DNA from: Hygrophila difformis
Taxonomy: Eukaryota; Streptophyta; Magnoliopsida; Lamiales; Acanthaceae
Reading direction: 5' to 3'
Length of the DNA: 64,000 nucleotides
Assembly: GCA_030278955.1 (NCBI GenBank)
Contig: JAOANR010000015.1
Location: 19,625,073-19,689,072, forward strand
The notes beneath the pieces were generated by a model. It worked only from the letters and a program-made list of their open reading frames with translations. It made no database searches and was not told where the DNA came from. Below are positions 22,017 through 33,305 of this stretch, one piece after another. Numbering within the stretch: the first letter of the stretch is position 1; each line of letters opens with the position of its first letter. Made by a program: the position numbers and the translations under genes.

Positions 22017-22172
22017 ATATATATATACTTGATACTGTTCTTTTTTAGTGAAAATGAAATTATAGGGTGCATTTATTTCAAAGAATCTTACATTCTTAAT
22101 CGAACCCTCAACCATATAATTGGAAGTTAGGGATATGATCACTAAGCCAAGTAATTATTCCCAATAAAAGTA
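22017..22172. other. AT-rich spacer
   Basis: No gene or repeat recognised. Confidence 0.4.
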
Positions 22173-22432
22173 CTCCCTCCGTCCCATTAAAAGTGGTCAC
22201 TTTCTCTTCTGCACAAAATCCAATGCAATTATTGAACGTTTTATATCTCAAAATCGGTATAAGTAAAAATTATATAAAATGTATATTTTAAAACTATACG
22301 ATGAGACGATTCTAACAAGACCACACTTGACTATTTTTCTCTTCTGTATTAATACAAATAAAATTGAATCAAAGTTAAACAATGAACAGTGTCAAAAGTC
22401 AAATGTAACCACTTTTAATGGGACGGAGGGAG
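22173..22432. mobile_element. Stowaway-type MITE
   Basis: 260 bp with terminal inverted repeats CTCCCTCCGTCCCATTAAAA / TTTTAATGGGACGGAGGGAG flanked by TA on both sides. The interior shares the ATTCTAACAAGA..CCACTTGACTA stretch with the MITEs at 55873-56367 and 58045-58304, so these belong to one family. Confidence 0.92.
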
Positions 22433-22686
22433 TATTAGAGTTTTTGGGTAAAAATATGATTGTCACCCAAACTATTTACGATTATCACCAAACTTCATAA
22501 TTATATCGTTTTTACTAAAATCCTAATACATTTTATTTTATGATCTTCTAAACTACAATATTATTTATAAATAAAAAAAAATTATAACAACCTTTCTCAA
22601 AAATTAGATATTTCAAAATCCTACCTCTATAACGCAACCCAAAAACAACCATTATAAAGAAAATATATATCTTGTTTGTTAATATC
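22433..22686. other. AT-rich spacer
   Basis: Nothing recognised. Confidence 0.4.
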
Positions 22687-22700
22687 AATATTATAAATAT

Positions 22701-23893
22701 TGAATTACCAACAATAGTTGGCTTGAGTAGATTGGGGCTCTAGTCGCTTAAGTAAGGTTTCGGGTTCGAGCCTTGTGTATGTAAAAGACTGATTTGGGAG
22801 TGGGCGGCTAGATTGTGGGAGGCCATTGGAGTGAGGGAGGTGGCTTCTGTTCCTAGCTTGAGTAAGGATGGTATTAAGCATTGGCTCCAATATATGATGA
22901 ATACTTGGAATCATGTTTTTGTGGCCGGAGTTTGGGTTGTGTGGAGGGAGAGGAATAAGCAAGTTTTCCAGGGCAAGGACAGCAATCATGGCGTCTTTCT
23001 CAGGGATGTTCAGATGCTTACGAAGACGTTGCAGCAGGCGGATCCTCGGGGAAGAAGGGCGAGAGGCGCTGGGAGGATCGTTTGGTGGATGGAAGGTGTG
23101 GAGGAAGGTGTTATTGTTCATTCGGATGGGAGCCTGGCTGCTGGGGTTGACAGGGGGGGATATGCGGCGGTTTGTCGCGGCTGTGATTGGAGGTGGAAGG
23201 CTGCTGTCGATGGTCAAGTTGGGCGTTGGGAGGTGCTGGATTTGGAGGTCCTCGGCGTTTTGAAGGGCTTGGATCAGAGTTGGCCAATTCTCTGCAGGAA
23301 ACTCGGGTGACTTGTTAATGGATTCGTTGGAAGCTTTCCGTCTCATTGAAGGTCTGAGTAAGCTTCAACATAGACTTTGGCCTCTTGTCAAAGCTATAAG
23401 GGATTAAGCAAGTAAGTTCGAGGTGTGCATGTTTCGTCATGTGTTCCGAGAAGGGAATAGAGTGGCGGACACACTGGCTAAAAGGGCGAGTAATGATGAA
23501 GAATTTTTCACCACTTAGGCATTTCCACTGAATAAAGTTCTTCAACTGGTGCATGAGGACATTGAGGGCAATGGAGTACTGCGCTGAAGGCTTGAGAGCT
23601 AGGAGTCGGTTTCGTTTTTGTTCTTTTGCTTTTGTTGGTTTTCCCTTTCCTTTTCTTTTCCTTTCTAGCTGCCGCTGAAGCATTGTTGACCAAAAAATAT
23701 TATAAAAATAGAATTACCAACAACAGTTGGCTTGAATAGATTGGGGCTCTAGTCGCTTAAATAAGGTCTTGGGTTCGAGTCTTGCGTATGCAAAAAACTG
23801 ATTTCAGAGTGGCATCCTTAATTGCTCATGCAGCTTCTCAATGGATTAATCTTAGATCCAATATGGCATGTGGATACCCGGTTATTAACCATA
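22701..23893 (+). mobile_element. tRNA-derived SINE interrupted by a LINE fragment
   Basis: The head (22701-22803) has tRNA-like box sequence GTTGGCTTGAGT and B box GGTTCGAGCC. The tail (23813-23893) ends GATACCCGGTTATTAACC. A perfect 14-bp target duplication AATATTATAAATAT brackets the whole (22687-22700, 23894-23907). The head is repeated at 23711-23812 because the inner LINE duplicated it. It is related to the SINE at 33873-34050. Confidence 0.85.
22804..23697 (+). mobile_element. 5'-truncated LINE inserted in the SINE
   Basis: It contains a decayed ORF2 end with RNase H traces: VHSDGSLAAGVDRGGYAAV, then after frameshifts FRHVFREGNRVADTLAKRAS. A 3' untranslated region and poly-A at 23692-23697 follow. 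It is flanked by an unusually long ~115-bp direct duplication (22687-22803 and 23696-23812) that includes the SINE head. Confidence 0.82.
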
Positions 23894-23911
23894 AATATTA
23901 TAAATATAAAA

Positions 23912-24088
23912 CATCGACATCATACGCTCTACTGAAATAGATTTCGCGGAAAACCAGCTATATCCGATCTTGGTTGGCCTTTCACCCCTAGCCACAAGTC
24001 ATCCCCGTATTTTGCCACATACGTGGGTTCGGTCCTCCAAGGCCTGTTAGAGCTCTCTTCAACCTGCTCATGGCTAGATCGATCGGTT
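23912..24088 (-). pseudogene. rrn26: Fragment of plant mitochondrial 26S rRNA (NUMT)
   Basis: The reverse complement reads as domain II of large-subunit rRNA: CGATCTAGCCATGAGCAGGT, then GGAGGACCGAACCCACGTAT, GGGGATGACTTGTGGCTAGG, GTGAAAGGCCAACC and ATAGCTGGTTTTCCGCGAAA. The variant segments differ from bacterial and chloroplast 23S and fit the plant mitochondrial 26S version as I remember it. About 180 bp, so a transferred fragment and not a functional rRNA gene. The adjacent 24089-24295 may also be organellar, but I cannot place it. Confidence 0.82.
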
Positions 24089-24777
24089 GTTCAGACGTTT
24101 TATAAGACCTTTCTATCAGTGGTCCTTTTCGAAATGCTGAAAGTTCACTTCACCCAACTCTATACCGAGCTCTTTCTTCCCTGTTTCAGGATCGCTCAGA
24201 ACAAGCGGCTTCTTCACTCGTTGATTCCCAGATCTAAAATGCAAACCGGCTGCTTCGCGGGTCCGAGGAGAAAAATGGATTTCCAGATTGCGTAGCTTTT
24301 AAGAATCTATATGTCAATAAGTAGAAAGACTTCCTTGTTCCTATCCTAAACTAGTTAAATTAAATAATAAAATATACTCCTACTAAAAACCCTACCGTTA
24401 ATAACTCAACCTAAAAGAAAATAATATTAAAACTCTACCCTCAATATAAAAACGTATATTGATTGTTACTATCAAAATTATAATAAAAATAAATATTTAA
24501 AATAATAAATATATTAAAACCATATAACCTCAATGATAATAATACCCAACTGGACACTACATGTCATGCATGTACTCTTAGAAATTGTATGGTGGTTGCT
24601 CAAATCTGGAACAAATTGGGTGCCTGGAACCTACCGGGTTTTCACTACCAAAATGTCTGAATGTGGATCCAAGCCATGTCTTGCTATGCATGGGATGAGC
24701 AATCAGGACTGGGCCTCGACCTTTGGGATTGGGGTGTGGAACATTTGGAAGGTTTGATGTAAGGAATTAGTAATTAA
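24089..24777. other. Unassigned spacer
   Basis: 24089-24295 is GC-richer than its surroundings and might be further organellar DNA. 24296-24777 is AT-rich with nothing recognised. Confidence 0.35.
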
Positions 24778-25637
24778 TGTAACACCTGAATTTTCAAAAT
24801 CACCAAAGTTGGGAATTGGGATGCTACTACCACATCGCCAATTAAACCCGACCTTGACTAACCCAACTGAGAGATGCTAAAGCTAGTTGTTCCATATCAA
24901 ATATTTTAAAAACATGCATAGGGATCTATTTAAATGAAAATATAAATACGAAGGAGCGTGAAAAACGAATCACATAGTTCAAAACATAGCATAATCATTC
25001 AATAACAATAAGTGAGAAATAATTGTCTCACTGGAGTAATAATTATATCCACAGTCATGTAGCATACCTTATAGAGAATAACGTTGGTGCCTACGCATAA
25101 TCCTAAAAGTAGGAATCATACGAGACTATTGACTCTTGCATACGGTCTAGCCCTTTTAACAAATCATGAGCCGTTTCGGCAAAATTTAACCTGAAAATTC
25201 AACACTTGCATTCCAAATATACTTTGGCAAAATCTTAGATCAAATGAGGCACCAGCATTCTCTAGCATGTATAGGCTGTTATGCAAAAGAACATGAGGCA
25301 CTAGCTAGTACTGTTTTCGTATAAAAATTGCAGAAAAATCAAGGCTTGTCAAAAATTCTGAAAATTTCATGTTAAAACAAGTACCAAGATCTACGACCTT
25401 TATATTTTATGTTTTTCCAAATTCTGCCTTATAAGTTAAAGAAAAGGGAAGATTTTTACAGTGTGGGAAATATTTAACAGAAAATTCACTTTGAACAGTT
25501 TTGTAAAAACAAATCTCGTACCAAATCAATGATTCAAAAATTCTGAAAATTTTAACACGTATCCTAGACATATAGATCTAATAATTGATTCATTCGAAAT
25601 CCAAAAATCTGTCACAGCAACCACAAACAGAGTTTGT
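24778..25637 (-). repeat. Diverged chromovirus-type LTR remnant, reverse orientation
   Basis: On the minus strand it ends in ...GGTGTTACA and carries features shared with the LTRs of elements A and B, such as CGTAGATCTTGGTACTTG and repeated AAATTTTCAGAATTTTTG-type sequence. No internal coding region is next to it on either side, so it is a solo or truncated LTR. It is interrupted on the right by a hAT-like MITE. Confidence 0.6.
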
Positions 25638-25792
25638 TAGGTCTGAAAGCGAGATGATAATTCCACTCGATGCGATGTCCCATTCGATTGTATTCGACTT
25701 TGAATCCAAATTTTGCTATCCGGGCGAATATTTGGCGGATACGGAAATGAACAAAATGAGGATACGGGACCAGATATGAGATTTTTTTTTTT

Positions 25793-27884
25793 GAGGAAAA
25801 GAGTAGTTTTGTTCCATTCAAATCTAAAGAGTTGAATTACAACAAACGAGATCAAAAAAGGAATAAAAGAGAAACAAAGATCCAACAGCATAACCATCCT
25901 GTAGAATCTACGTGAATCCATCTAAAGCAGTCTTCCCAGTACAGTGTTTGCATCATGGGATTTCAACATCACACGATCCAGTAATTGTATGTCTCACACT
26001 CCATCATGAATTACCAGCTGCCCCTCTGTTAGGCACCATACAAAACCAAAATTTGTAGAAGCTTATACTACACCCCTTTTTAAATGCAGAGATCGTATAG
26101 CTCTACGTCTTCCAATAACAGCAATACCAGAATGTACAGCTCCACAAAATCAGCAGTGGTAATGGTGCGACTTAGCGCCAGATCCATAAGCACACTTCAA
26201 GCTCATATCTCCCCTGCATCTTGAGTATAGCGTATTGAATCAAAGGGGCAATGAAAGGGAAATAGCGGAACCGAGGCAAGGTTAGAAGACAAAGTGAACG
26301 GCCATGAGGAGTAAGGGACCACCTATTAGTGATCACCCTAGAATACCAGGACTTGCTACAAGAGAGGGCGGAACCAAATTTACTTCCAATCCCAAATAGT
26401 ATACCAGCACAATGAATCAACGAAGCTGAATTCCAGTCCCAATCAGTATACCAGTACAATGAATACTCAATACTCATCTCTTTACTAAAAGACTCAATGC
26501 ACTTCCAGCTAAAATAGCCCCAATCAAATCTGAACCGCCCATGAACCAGAGAGTCCACCCCCTTTATTATATTTTTATTCATTTATTATGATTTTTTTTT
26601 TTTCTTTTTTTTTTTTTTAGGCCTGAGGTAAAGTCAGGAACCAAAAGATCTTTCCCCAACTAAGAAGTTCATATCCAACCAACCAATCAAACATTTTAGC
26701 CTCCCAGTCACACACTTGACGGATCCCACCCAAGCACTCATGATGACATACCTACACCTCAGCAACCAGACAGCCTCATTGCAACATTACCAAAATTAAT
26801 GCATATTAATGATCATAACCGTCGTCTCCCACAAAGGAAAGAAGTAAAAAGGTTGAGAAAAGGAAAGGAGAGAGATATATTTTCAAGGGACAAAGGAGAA
26901 AGGTATGGAATAGCCACAAGAAGAGAGGAGCTCGTGAAGTTTTGGCCAAACAGGTTAGTTCAAATGCCCCTATTCATTCTAAATACGCTGAAACTCATAG
27001 ATGCAAGCTCAATATGAATTCAAAGCGTTTTATGGATTGTCAAAATGAGCATCATAAGTGCATATCTTGATTAGACTAAAGATAAGATCTCACCAGGAGG
27101 TTTGACCACTCACAATTGTACTTTGTAGAGAGATATCCAAGTTTGTATAGTCCCTCAGCAACCAGTGTATTCTTCCAGAATATGCCAACTTCTTCAGCAG
27201 CATTCCTCCACATTGTCAATTGCCATAACCCGCAACTGATCAAACACAGCATCAACATTCCTCTTTGTATTCTCACCAGGAGGTTTGACCACTCACAATT
27301 GTACTTTGTAGAGATATATCCAAGTTTGTAGAGTCCCTCAGCAACCAGTGTGTACTTCCAGAGTATACCAGCTTCTTCAGCAGCATTCCTCCACATTGTC
27401 AATTACCATAGCCCGCAACTGATCAAACACAGCATCAATATTCCTCTTTGTATTCCACTCCCCGGCTTCTTATAATTTTTTCTTTTTCTCTTGTCTCTTT
27501 TTCTTTTTTTCTATATATATATATATATTTTTTTTTTTTTCTTTTTTTTTTTTCTTCTTTTTTCATTTTTTCTATTTTTTTTTTTTATATATATATATAT
27601 ATAAATTACAAAACACCAAAGCAAAACAGTCAGCAGTCCATTGAAGTTTCTCAGTTGTTATAAAAAACCATACATCCCCCAACTTTTCCAAACATTAAAA
27701 GTACTACCTACCAAGACCCTCCCTCACATGCATCAGCAGCTAAATTGAGTTGTCCATCTTTACCAAATGAATGAGTCCGCCGTTTCCCTCCTACTTGCCT
27801 ACTTGCCTCCACTTCTCTCAAGGCCCTCAAATAGCAGGCCCCTAATACCAATGGCCATCAGAAGGCTATCCACTGCTTCTCACT
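25793..27884 (-). other. 3' untranslated region of the LINE, possibly with nested insertions
   Basis: About 2.1 kb between the ORF2 stop (27885) and poly-A, longer than usual. It contains a poly-T block at 26588-26618, a T/C-rich and (TA)n low-complexity stretch at 27466-27602, and a 183-bp tandem duplication (27088-27453). The inner poly-T runs could be tails of older nested insertions, but no target duplication was found. No gene supported. Confidence 0.5.
27088..27453. repeat. Tandem duplication, two copies of 183 bp
   Basis: TCTCACCAGGAGGTTTGACC starts at 27088 and again at 27271. The copies run head to tail with a few substitutions and end at ATTCCTCTTTGTAT. Confidence 0.9.
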
Positions 27885-28740
27885 TTAGTACCATTCCTCT
27901 ATTTTACCTTCCCCAGATGCACCATACTTTGCCCAGTGATCCGCTAGATCGTTACGTTCCCTAAGGATGTGTTGGAACCGTACCTCACCAGCACACTTCA
28001 GGATTGAGACAATCGGCCCAGTCAATTCACGAAACCTCCATGGAACGCTCTCCGGATTCTCCAACCATTTAACAATGTTTATCGAATCACATTCGAATAT
28101 TAACTTTGGAAGAGGGAATCCCTGATCGCGAATAATAGCTTCACATATCCTACTAACAGCTCTCATCTCCGCCTCTGTCGAGTCAGTATTTCCAATATGA
28201 TCTGCCAGTATAAATAGAATTTCCCCCACCTCGTTTCTTATAACTCCCCCGATCCCTGCCGGTCCTGGGTTACCAAGTGAGGATCCATCCGAGTTGATTT
28301 TCCACCACCCGTTATTAGGCCTAATCCATGTGAGTCCCCTTCGAATTATCCGACTTTTGACCATTCTAGCATGAGGCAATGCATCCAGCAGATCGCCACT
28401 AACACCAAAGGACTGAGTTTCTGTGTCTTTTCCTAAAGATTTCCACCAGAGAAGCACTCTCCACTTAACCTCATCAACTGCCTCCTTCACCACCACTTGT
28501 TTCCCCTTAAAGATGGCAGCGTTCCGGAATTTCCAGACCGTCCACACAACGGCCAACCCTGTAACCAACCAAATGTCCCTACGGCCTTTGATTTTAGGGC
28601 CACACAGCCACCATACCAACAAATTTGTAATATTACCTGGACATGTCCATTCCACCCCAAACCATTCCACCCCTTTGTACCACAGTGTAGCTGCGACCTC
28701 ACATTTACAAAATAAATGATCCAATGATTCCGACTCCCTT
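27885..28740 (-). pseudogene. LINE ORF2 C-terminal part: zinc region and RNase H
   Basis: A frame of about 285 codons. It begins in the middle of the zf-RVT domain (GRESESLDHLFCKCEVAATLW), with the N-terminal CxxC half lost. RNase H follows: INSDGSSLGNPGPAGIGG, STEAEMRAVSRICEA, FECDSINIVKWL and HILRERNDLADHWAK, retaining the acidic residues. It lies in a different register from the endonuclease part, and the reverse transcriptase that should separate them is absent. Confidence 0.88.
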
Positions 28741-30061
28741 CCAGCCATAAACTGTCTGCCTCACCAATTCTTTGCAACCCTAATGCTACCAGGTCGAAAA
28801 CTTCATCCTCCTGCTTTGTGAATAGATCTTTGAAATGGTAGTAAGCCGCTTCTTTCACACCACAAGGATCCTCAACAATCTGACTACCCCTCTTAATCGC
28901 CCCAATATGCCCCTTTCGTCTATGGAGTGAAGTTACAGCGTGAAAAAATCGAGTGTTGAGATCCCCTTCTTTTAACCACCTAACCCTCGACTTTTGGTGC
29001 CAACGTCGCTCCTCGGCCAATAGTAATTGTTTCAACTCAGCTTTCTTCATCCTCCAAGACTCTTCTGCCTCCCCCTCCACCCTGTTCGCCAGGAGAGCCA
29101 CTTCAAGTTCCTCAATTTCAGCTGACACTTTATGCAACCTGCTTTCTAAATCCCCTGCCCCGTATTTATCCCACGCCCTAATCTTCCTTTTTAATTCCTT
29201 CAATTTCCCAAAAATTACCCTACCCCTATGCTGGCCACTGCTGCCTTCCCCTCTCTCCCATACCTCTTTCACCAATTCCCCGAAACCCCTCTCTTCCATC
29301 CAATAGTTGTATAGACGGAACGGTTTTGGGCCCCATGATCTTTCCCCGGCTTCCAAACATACCGGATAGTGATCCGATAAAACTGTCTCCGCTCTACGTT
29401 GAGTTACTCCGCCTTGTATGCACAACCACCCAACCGAAACAAGACACCTATCTAGCCTACTACACGCTCTCCCCCCCCTCCCCACCCACGTAAACTGGCC
29501 GTTCTCCATTGGTAGATCAACTAAGCTTAACCTATCAATGAATTGCTTAAAATCTCTCGAAGACCCCTGATCCACAGTCACACCCCTCCTTTCACCTTCC
29601 GAGACCACCGCATTAAAATCCCCGATAATGCACCACAACTCCCCATTGTGTGTATTGCATTTTTGCACTATAGTCTCCCACAAGACTGCCCTGTCTCTCC
29701 TATTGTTAGGAGCATGAACTGCCACTACGTTGACCACCCCTTGAATGCCACCAAAGGTCCCAGTTATCCAAATATAGTTGAAGCAAGATTCCACTACCCG
29801 GAAAGCACACAAACTCACATCCCATATCATCAAAAGGCCGCCCGCATTCCCAGATGCCGATTGAAAACAGAACTTACATCCTTTCGAACCCCAAAGCCTA
29901 TGTACTAGCCTTTCCGGGATCTCACTCATCTTAGTTTCCTGTGCACAAAATAGTGTTGGCTTCTCCTTTTTACACAACCGCACAACAGCCCTTCTCCTCA
30001 CCCCATTGTTTAGGCCCCTCAGATTACATGTGATCACTTTCATTGGGAAACTATCAAACAA
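28741..30061 (-). pseudogene. LINE ORF2 N-terminal part: AP-like endonuclease
   Basis: It starts MFDSFPMKVITCNLRGLNNG and keeps the endonuclease motifs: NLRGLNN, CAQETKM, HAPNNRRDR, IIGDFNAVV and LSDHYPV, spanning about residues 8-230. A helical region follows, containing WLKEGDLNTRFFHAVTS, the usual lead-in to RT. After GEADSLWLE the sequence jumps to the zinc region; the whole RT is missing. The endonuclease would nick target DNA for target-primed reverse transcription; without RT this copy cannot move by itself. Confidence 0.9.
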
Positions 30062-30083
30062 CCAATTTTCCAGAAAGACTACC

Positions 30084-32366
30084 CTACCGCTGCCGATCTA
30101 GCTCTTTCAAAATCCTTGTTATAGCTTGTTCCGTATGAATCATACATCCCAGCCCCATAGACTCCGCAATATCCAAAATAGCTTCCGCTTCTTCAAAATC
30201 TACCAATTTAATACCTTCCTTAGTTCGAATAGTCGAAAATTGCAATTTAGCAAACTCCCTTTCCGATGAGCCACTTTTCAATTCTCCCTTCCTACATCCA
30301 ATTCGGGACAGTCCCCGCACTTTCTTGCCCCTGCGCCTCCCCCTGCGATTAGGTCCTTTCCTACCGGACATTACCCATGACATAGCTTCATCCACCAAAC
30401 TCAATTTGGAAAGCGGCGACCCTTTATGCGCTAATTCCCAACTGGATGTCCCCTCACAACCCCCCTCTCTTTCATTGGCGTCACCCGAAACGCTATCTAA
30501 CTCCATCTCCTGCCCACCCTCAAGAACTTCCCCAGCGATACCGTATTCCCTACCACCCTCCAACCCTTTATCGCAATCACCAGCTGATTCTGAAGCTCGA
30601 CTGAATACTGAATGCCCCTTAGTCGGATCTATCGCACTTCCCTCTACCCTACGAGGCTCCTCGCAGGCAATCCACTCTTTCTCAGATGCACTCACTACAA
30701 TATTCCCACTTGTTAAAACTATTTCGGCCTCCATCGGGACCATTGTTTCCAGCCCAATTTCCTTGGGCCTTTCACTTGGGCCTTCCGCCTGCACTGACAT
30801 AATATTCTCACACTCTTTCAATTGCTCCAAATTAATTTGGTCGTTAGTCTGTGGCCCAGCTTCCACCAGTCCAGCTCCCATTGGTCCATTAACACTACAC
30901 CCACCACCTTTACCACCTACGACTCCCATCGAACCTTCAGACAAAGCAGTAGTGTCCTTCCCATTTTCTTGGGAACGGTTCAAACCGACATTTTGTGGGG
31001 GAGAATTTATTACAGCCCCCACATTCGAATTGGCATTATTCCCACACGTTCCCCCAGGCGATCCTCTCGCTTCCCCGTGAGATGAGATCCAGGACCTGCT
31101 CCATGCTTTCGTCGCCGGTCCAACCTCACCCTTGTCCTTGACGCACCGCCTGATTTCCATCTCGGCGCCGCCGACGTCCCCTTCTTCCTCCGCAACTACA
31201 ACTTCTTCATTGTGGCATGTTACCACCCGGACCTTTGACACTTTCTCCCCAATCTGAACCTTCACCCATGTCGGAATGAATGCCTCAGAACTCACCAAGA
31301 CAAGCAATTTTGCCCGATCGAATCTCCTTTTGGACTTCGTCTCCTTATCAACATTGACTACTTCACCCCATCCCCTAACCATTCTCTTGAAGTTGTCCTC
31401 ACCCCATGCCAAGAATGGAACCCCTATCAACTGTATCCACACAAGATGTTTTGTACTTCTGAAGCCTCTATCCCACCTTCTTTTCCAGGCCACGAATTTA
31501 CTATCCCCCCCATTGGACAGAAAGCAATCCCTTTCCGCCTTGCCACTAAACACCGCCACCACCACCAATCCCCCCAGTAAATCATGTCTTCATGTGCATG
31601 GGTTTCCTTGCTTAGCCAATCCTGAAAATCGACCAGTGATTCTAAATTTCTCAAACCTACCAATGCCGCCCGTTCAAGCCATTCTATGTCTTCATGCACC
31701 TCCGATAGCTGCACCACTCCATGCAGATCTTCTTTTTTTTCTTTCTGGGTTATCTCCAAACCACCTCTAAGTGCCTCCGCATATGAACGGTCATCCCTCC
31801 AAGCTTCTTTCCCTCCAAGATTTTTGGTCATCCCTCCAGGAGTCTTGAGATTCTTCAGCAATGTATTGCCCTTATTGGACGCCAAACCCGCTCCTATATT
31901 TCTTGGCGCAGCCCAATTTACCCGCAGGATTCTCCCTTTAAACATCCTGCCATGTATTTTCCTTATAACCGCCGCCGCCTCCTCTCGCCTATTAAATCGA
32001 AAAAAACCCAAACTTAAACCCTTTCTCCGGCCACCTTCTAACGGGTATAAACCAGTTTTGTACTTTTGCCACCCGGTTCACTTCTACGAGAATCTCTCTA
32101 CAATTAGCACCAATGGGGATGTTCCCTACATAAACACCCACAAGATCTTTTCGAGGGTTGAATCCTTCTCTTACTGAGGTACGACCACTAGCAACAATCT
32201 TCCTCTGACCTATCACACCTGCCACTATGTCCCTTGTTTGAAGAGGCCCTTCTCGGTTATCTCTGCTGCTGGCCTGAAGGAACTCGCCCTGCTTTGCCGT
32301 CTCCGATAGAGAATCCGCCGATAATGCGCCCGCCGCTGTTGCACCCGCCGCTGTTGCACCCTCCAT
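30084..32366 (-). pseudogene. LINE ORF1: RRM and DUF4283-like nucleic-acid-binding protein, two frameshifts
   Basis: Three overlapping frames read as one protein. The first (from 32366) is Ala/Gly-rich and begins an RRM (VGVYVGNIPIGANCREIL). Within RNP1 (KGFKFGFF) the frame shifts in a run of seven T, and continues with FRFNRREEAAAVI and FKGRILRVNWAAP. A second shift near 31550 leads to a region like DUF4283 (VWIQLIGVPFLAWGEDNFKR), then a long low-complexity segment and a basic patch (RRGRRRGKK). ORF1 proteins bind the LINE RNA to form the RNP. ORF2 starts 22 bp after its stop. Confidence 0.82.
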
Positions 32367-32492
32367 TGCGCCCGCCGCTGTTGCACCCGACCAGATATGA
32401 GATTTTAAATATACGTTTGGATTCGAAAAATCCGAATATCATGCAAATATTATCCAAATTTCCGGATATCCGGATTTGTAAATATATATGTA

Positions 32493-32819
32493 CTCCCTCC
32501 GTCCCATTAATAGTGTCACATTTATTTTGGGCACAATATTTTATGTGGGGATAGTTAGTACTTAATGTAGGGGTAAATTAGTGTTTAAAGTGGGGGTAGA
32601 TTAGAAATCTATGTGATGTGATTGTAATGTATTTGAATTTTGAATTATTTATTTATGTGTGATGTGATAGTTGTGTATTTGAAATTTTAATATATTTATT
32701 TATTAATGTGATGTGATGGTAGTGGGTTTGGTAATTAAAATATTTAATTATTTTCAAAATAGGAAATGTGACAACGGATCAAAAATGAAAATAGGACGGA
32801 ATTAATGGCACAGATGGGG
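32493..32819. mobile_element. Stowaway-like MITE, degenerate right end
   Basis: It starts CTCCCTCCGTCCCATTAATA after TA. The right end is decayed (AGGACGGA...GATGGGG, then TA). The interior has repeats of TGTGATGTGAT. 327 bp. Left end certain, right end inferred. Confidence 0.62.
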
Positions 32820-33305
32820 TATATTATAATATTTATTATTTTAATTATCTACACCAAAAACTCTATAAAAAAAATCCGTTAATTAGAAAAAATAAAAAAT
32901 CCTACTTGGCATCTCTCGACTCCCGTCGCTCTAAACCTGCAATCGTCTTCTTCATCCAAATCATCCTATCTCCGCCGCGCCCTGCCGTCCACCTCCTGCA
33001 TAATTTTATTCTTTTGAAAGGCATAATATTTTTGCTAGGTGGTAGGGGTTATGGTTGATGTTATCTTTTGATTTCTCTTAAAACAAAATCTTTAAAAATT
33101 AATTTTAAAAGTTATAAAATTATCTCACCATTTTATCCGTTAAAATCTGAATGCTTCATATATATATTCTGCATCCATATCCCGAAATATTCGAATTTGT
33201 ATTTGTATCCGTCATATTCGTATCCGATTCCGTATTCGGCAAAAAATATGGGATATGATACGGGAAGAGTACTATCCGCCCGTATCCGTCCCGCTTTCAT
33301 CCCTA

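Larger units (their letters stand above)
25786..32388 (-). mobile_element. Long L1-type LINE with deleted reverse transcriptase
   Basis: 6.6 kb on the minus strand. ORF1 has an RNA-recognition motif, and ORF2 has an AP-type endonuclease, a zinc region and RNase H. A long 3' untranslated region ends in poly-A (poly-T at 25782-25792 on the plus strand). The 18-bp direct repeat GACCAGATATGAGATTTT at 25768-25785 and 32389-32406 is a perfect target duplication. Confidence 0.92.
25638..33305. mobile_element. hAT-like MITE interrupted by a LINE and a Stowaway MITE
   Basis: The left end TAGGTCTGAAAGCGAGATGA pairs with the right end TCCGTCCCGCTTTCATCCCTA read in reverse. Both ends carry GGATACGG/CGAATATT-type subterminal repeats. 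Flanking 8-bp sequences GAGTTTGT and GAGATAGT match at 6 of 8, as expected for an old hAT target duplication. Without the inserted LINE and MITE it would be about 0.7 kb. Confidence 0.62.

Noticed and set aside
22701..22803. tRNA gene
   Set aside because: It has box A/B-like sequence but no cloverleaf-compatible arms; flanking duplications and the tail show a SINE.
23912..24088. Chloroplast or nuclear rRNA gene
   Set aside because: Variable segments do not fit chloroplast 23S, and the length is far too short for a working rRNA gene.
28953..32177. Several plus-strand ORFs of 100-250 residues (for example 30325-31080)
   Set aside because: They are shadows of the minus-strand LINE ORF1 and ORF2.
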